The translations under genes were made by a program, and so were the position numbers. The notes under the pieces were generated by a model. It was not told the DNA's origin, did no database searches, and saw nothing but the letters and a program-made list of their open reading frames with translations. 14,624 nt of DNA from Bacteroidales bacterium (GTDB taxonomy: Bacteria; Bacteroidota; Bacteroidia; Bacteroidales; P3), in contig JAITVC010000241.1 in NCBI GenBank assembly GCA_031286005.1, positions 1 through 14,624 of the forward strand. Reading direction: 5' to 3'. Within the stretch, counting starts at the first letter, position 1. Every line of letters begins with the position of its first letter. Positions 14,532-14,624 of this stretch are shown here, piece by piece.

Positions 14532-14556
14532 CAAAGATAAGCGTTTTTTTTGAATT
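14532..14556 (-). promoter_or_regulatory. Outward-facing promoter-like site at the insertion-sequence end
   Basis: On the minus strand AATTC (14556-14552), 12 nt and TATCTTTG (14539-14532) repeat the arrangement seen at holB. It starts at the transposase stop codon and points away from it, toward the lipoprotein gene in antisense. It could be an outward promoter of the element or a chance match; the element's boundary is not visible. Confidence 0.35.
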
Positions 14557-14624
14557 AAGCAACATTTTTTAGTTTTGTAAATTCGTCAATGGTTAGGTTT
14601 CCTAAAGCGGAATGTCTTCTAATT
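14555..14624 (-). mobile_element. IS3-family transposase, C-terminal 22 codons (partial, runs off the right edge)
   Basis: The minus strand from 14623 to the TAA at 14557-14555 reads IRRHSALGNLTIDEFTKLKNVA-stop. The block RRHSALGNLTIDEF is the conserved end of the integrase-core transposase (OrfB) of IS3-type elements, usually written RPHSALGYLTPxEF. Only this tail is in the window, so the element's completeness and its terminal inverted repeats cannot be judged. It lies 32 bp beyond the lipoprotein stop, which suggests insertion next to that gene. Confidence 0.8.

Noticed and set aside
1..14624. tRNA, rRNA or CRISPR loci
   Set aside because: No cloverleaf with T-loop GGTTC-type signature, no rRNA-like sequence and no repeat-spacer array noticed on reading; a dedicated scan was not possible.

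Overview
The window comes from a bacterium of the phylum Bacteroidota, most likely order Bacteroidales; the genus cannot be read from the sequence. Four things point there. The gene string holB-ricT-gldH-ponA (all on the minus strand) includes the Bacteroidota lipoprotein gene gldH. Almost every gene start is preceded by the Bacteroidota -7 promoter element TAnnTTTG. Shine-Dalgarno sites are nearly absent. Secreted proteins carry Bacteroidota-style signals and C-termini.

Layout, left to right. (1) Positions 1-357, minus: the start of an MFS sugar transporter that runs off the window. (2) 358-640: divergent promoters, then a long plus-strand leader with a tyrosine-rich leader peptide and an intrinsic terminator, in front of (3) a tyrosine phenol-lyase/tryptophanase-family enzyme (641-2089, plus). 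A bidirectional terminator (2105-2142) separates it from (4) a minus-strand block: a secreted HExxH metallopeptidase-like protein (2155-3261), an in-frame fusion of aldose 1-epimerase and galactokinase (3301-5487), and an outer-membrane beta-barrel protein (5580-6338). (5) miaA (6600-7463, plus) converges with only 6 bp to spare on (6) the minus-strand operon holB-ricT-gldH-ponA (12717 down to 7470), tightly packed with 1-bp and 8-bp overlaps. (7) A 412-bp non-coding stretch (12718-13129) precedes (8) a plus-strand pair, a secreted protein with a tail-fibre-type C-terminus and a small lipoprotein (13130-14522). (9) The right edge holds the last 22 codons of an IS3-family transposase on the minus strand.

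Genes that work together: the transporter fragment and the GalM-GalK fusion look like a galactose uptake and entry pathway (transport, mutarotation, phosphorylation) now split by the lyase and peptidase genes. The holB operon mixes replication (clamp loader delta'), a PSP1/RicT protein, GldH and peptidoglycan synthesis, a conserved Bacteroidota order whose logic is not obvious.

The most interesting signal is upstream of the lyase. The peptide MFNTFTYYYYSARHRYTR (five Tyr in 18 residues) ends on a segment (531-537) that can pair with the left arm of a strong terminator (563-591). This is the architecture of a ribosome-mediated transcription attenuator responding to tyrosine, on an enzyme whose specificity residues match tyrosine phenol-lyase. 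Second, a recurring WATTC-N12-TAnnTTTG arrangement is present at six of nine promoter candidates. Third is the GalM-GalK fusion.
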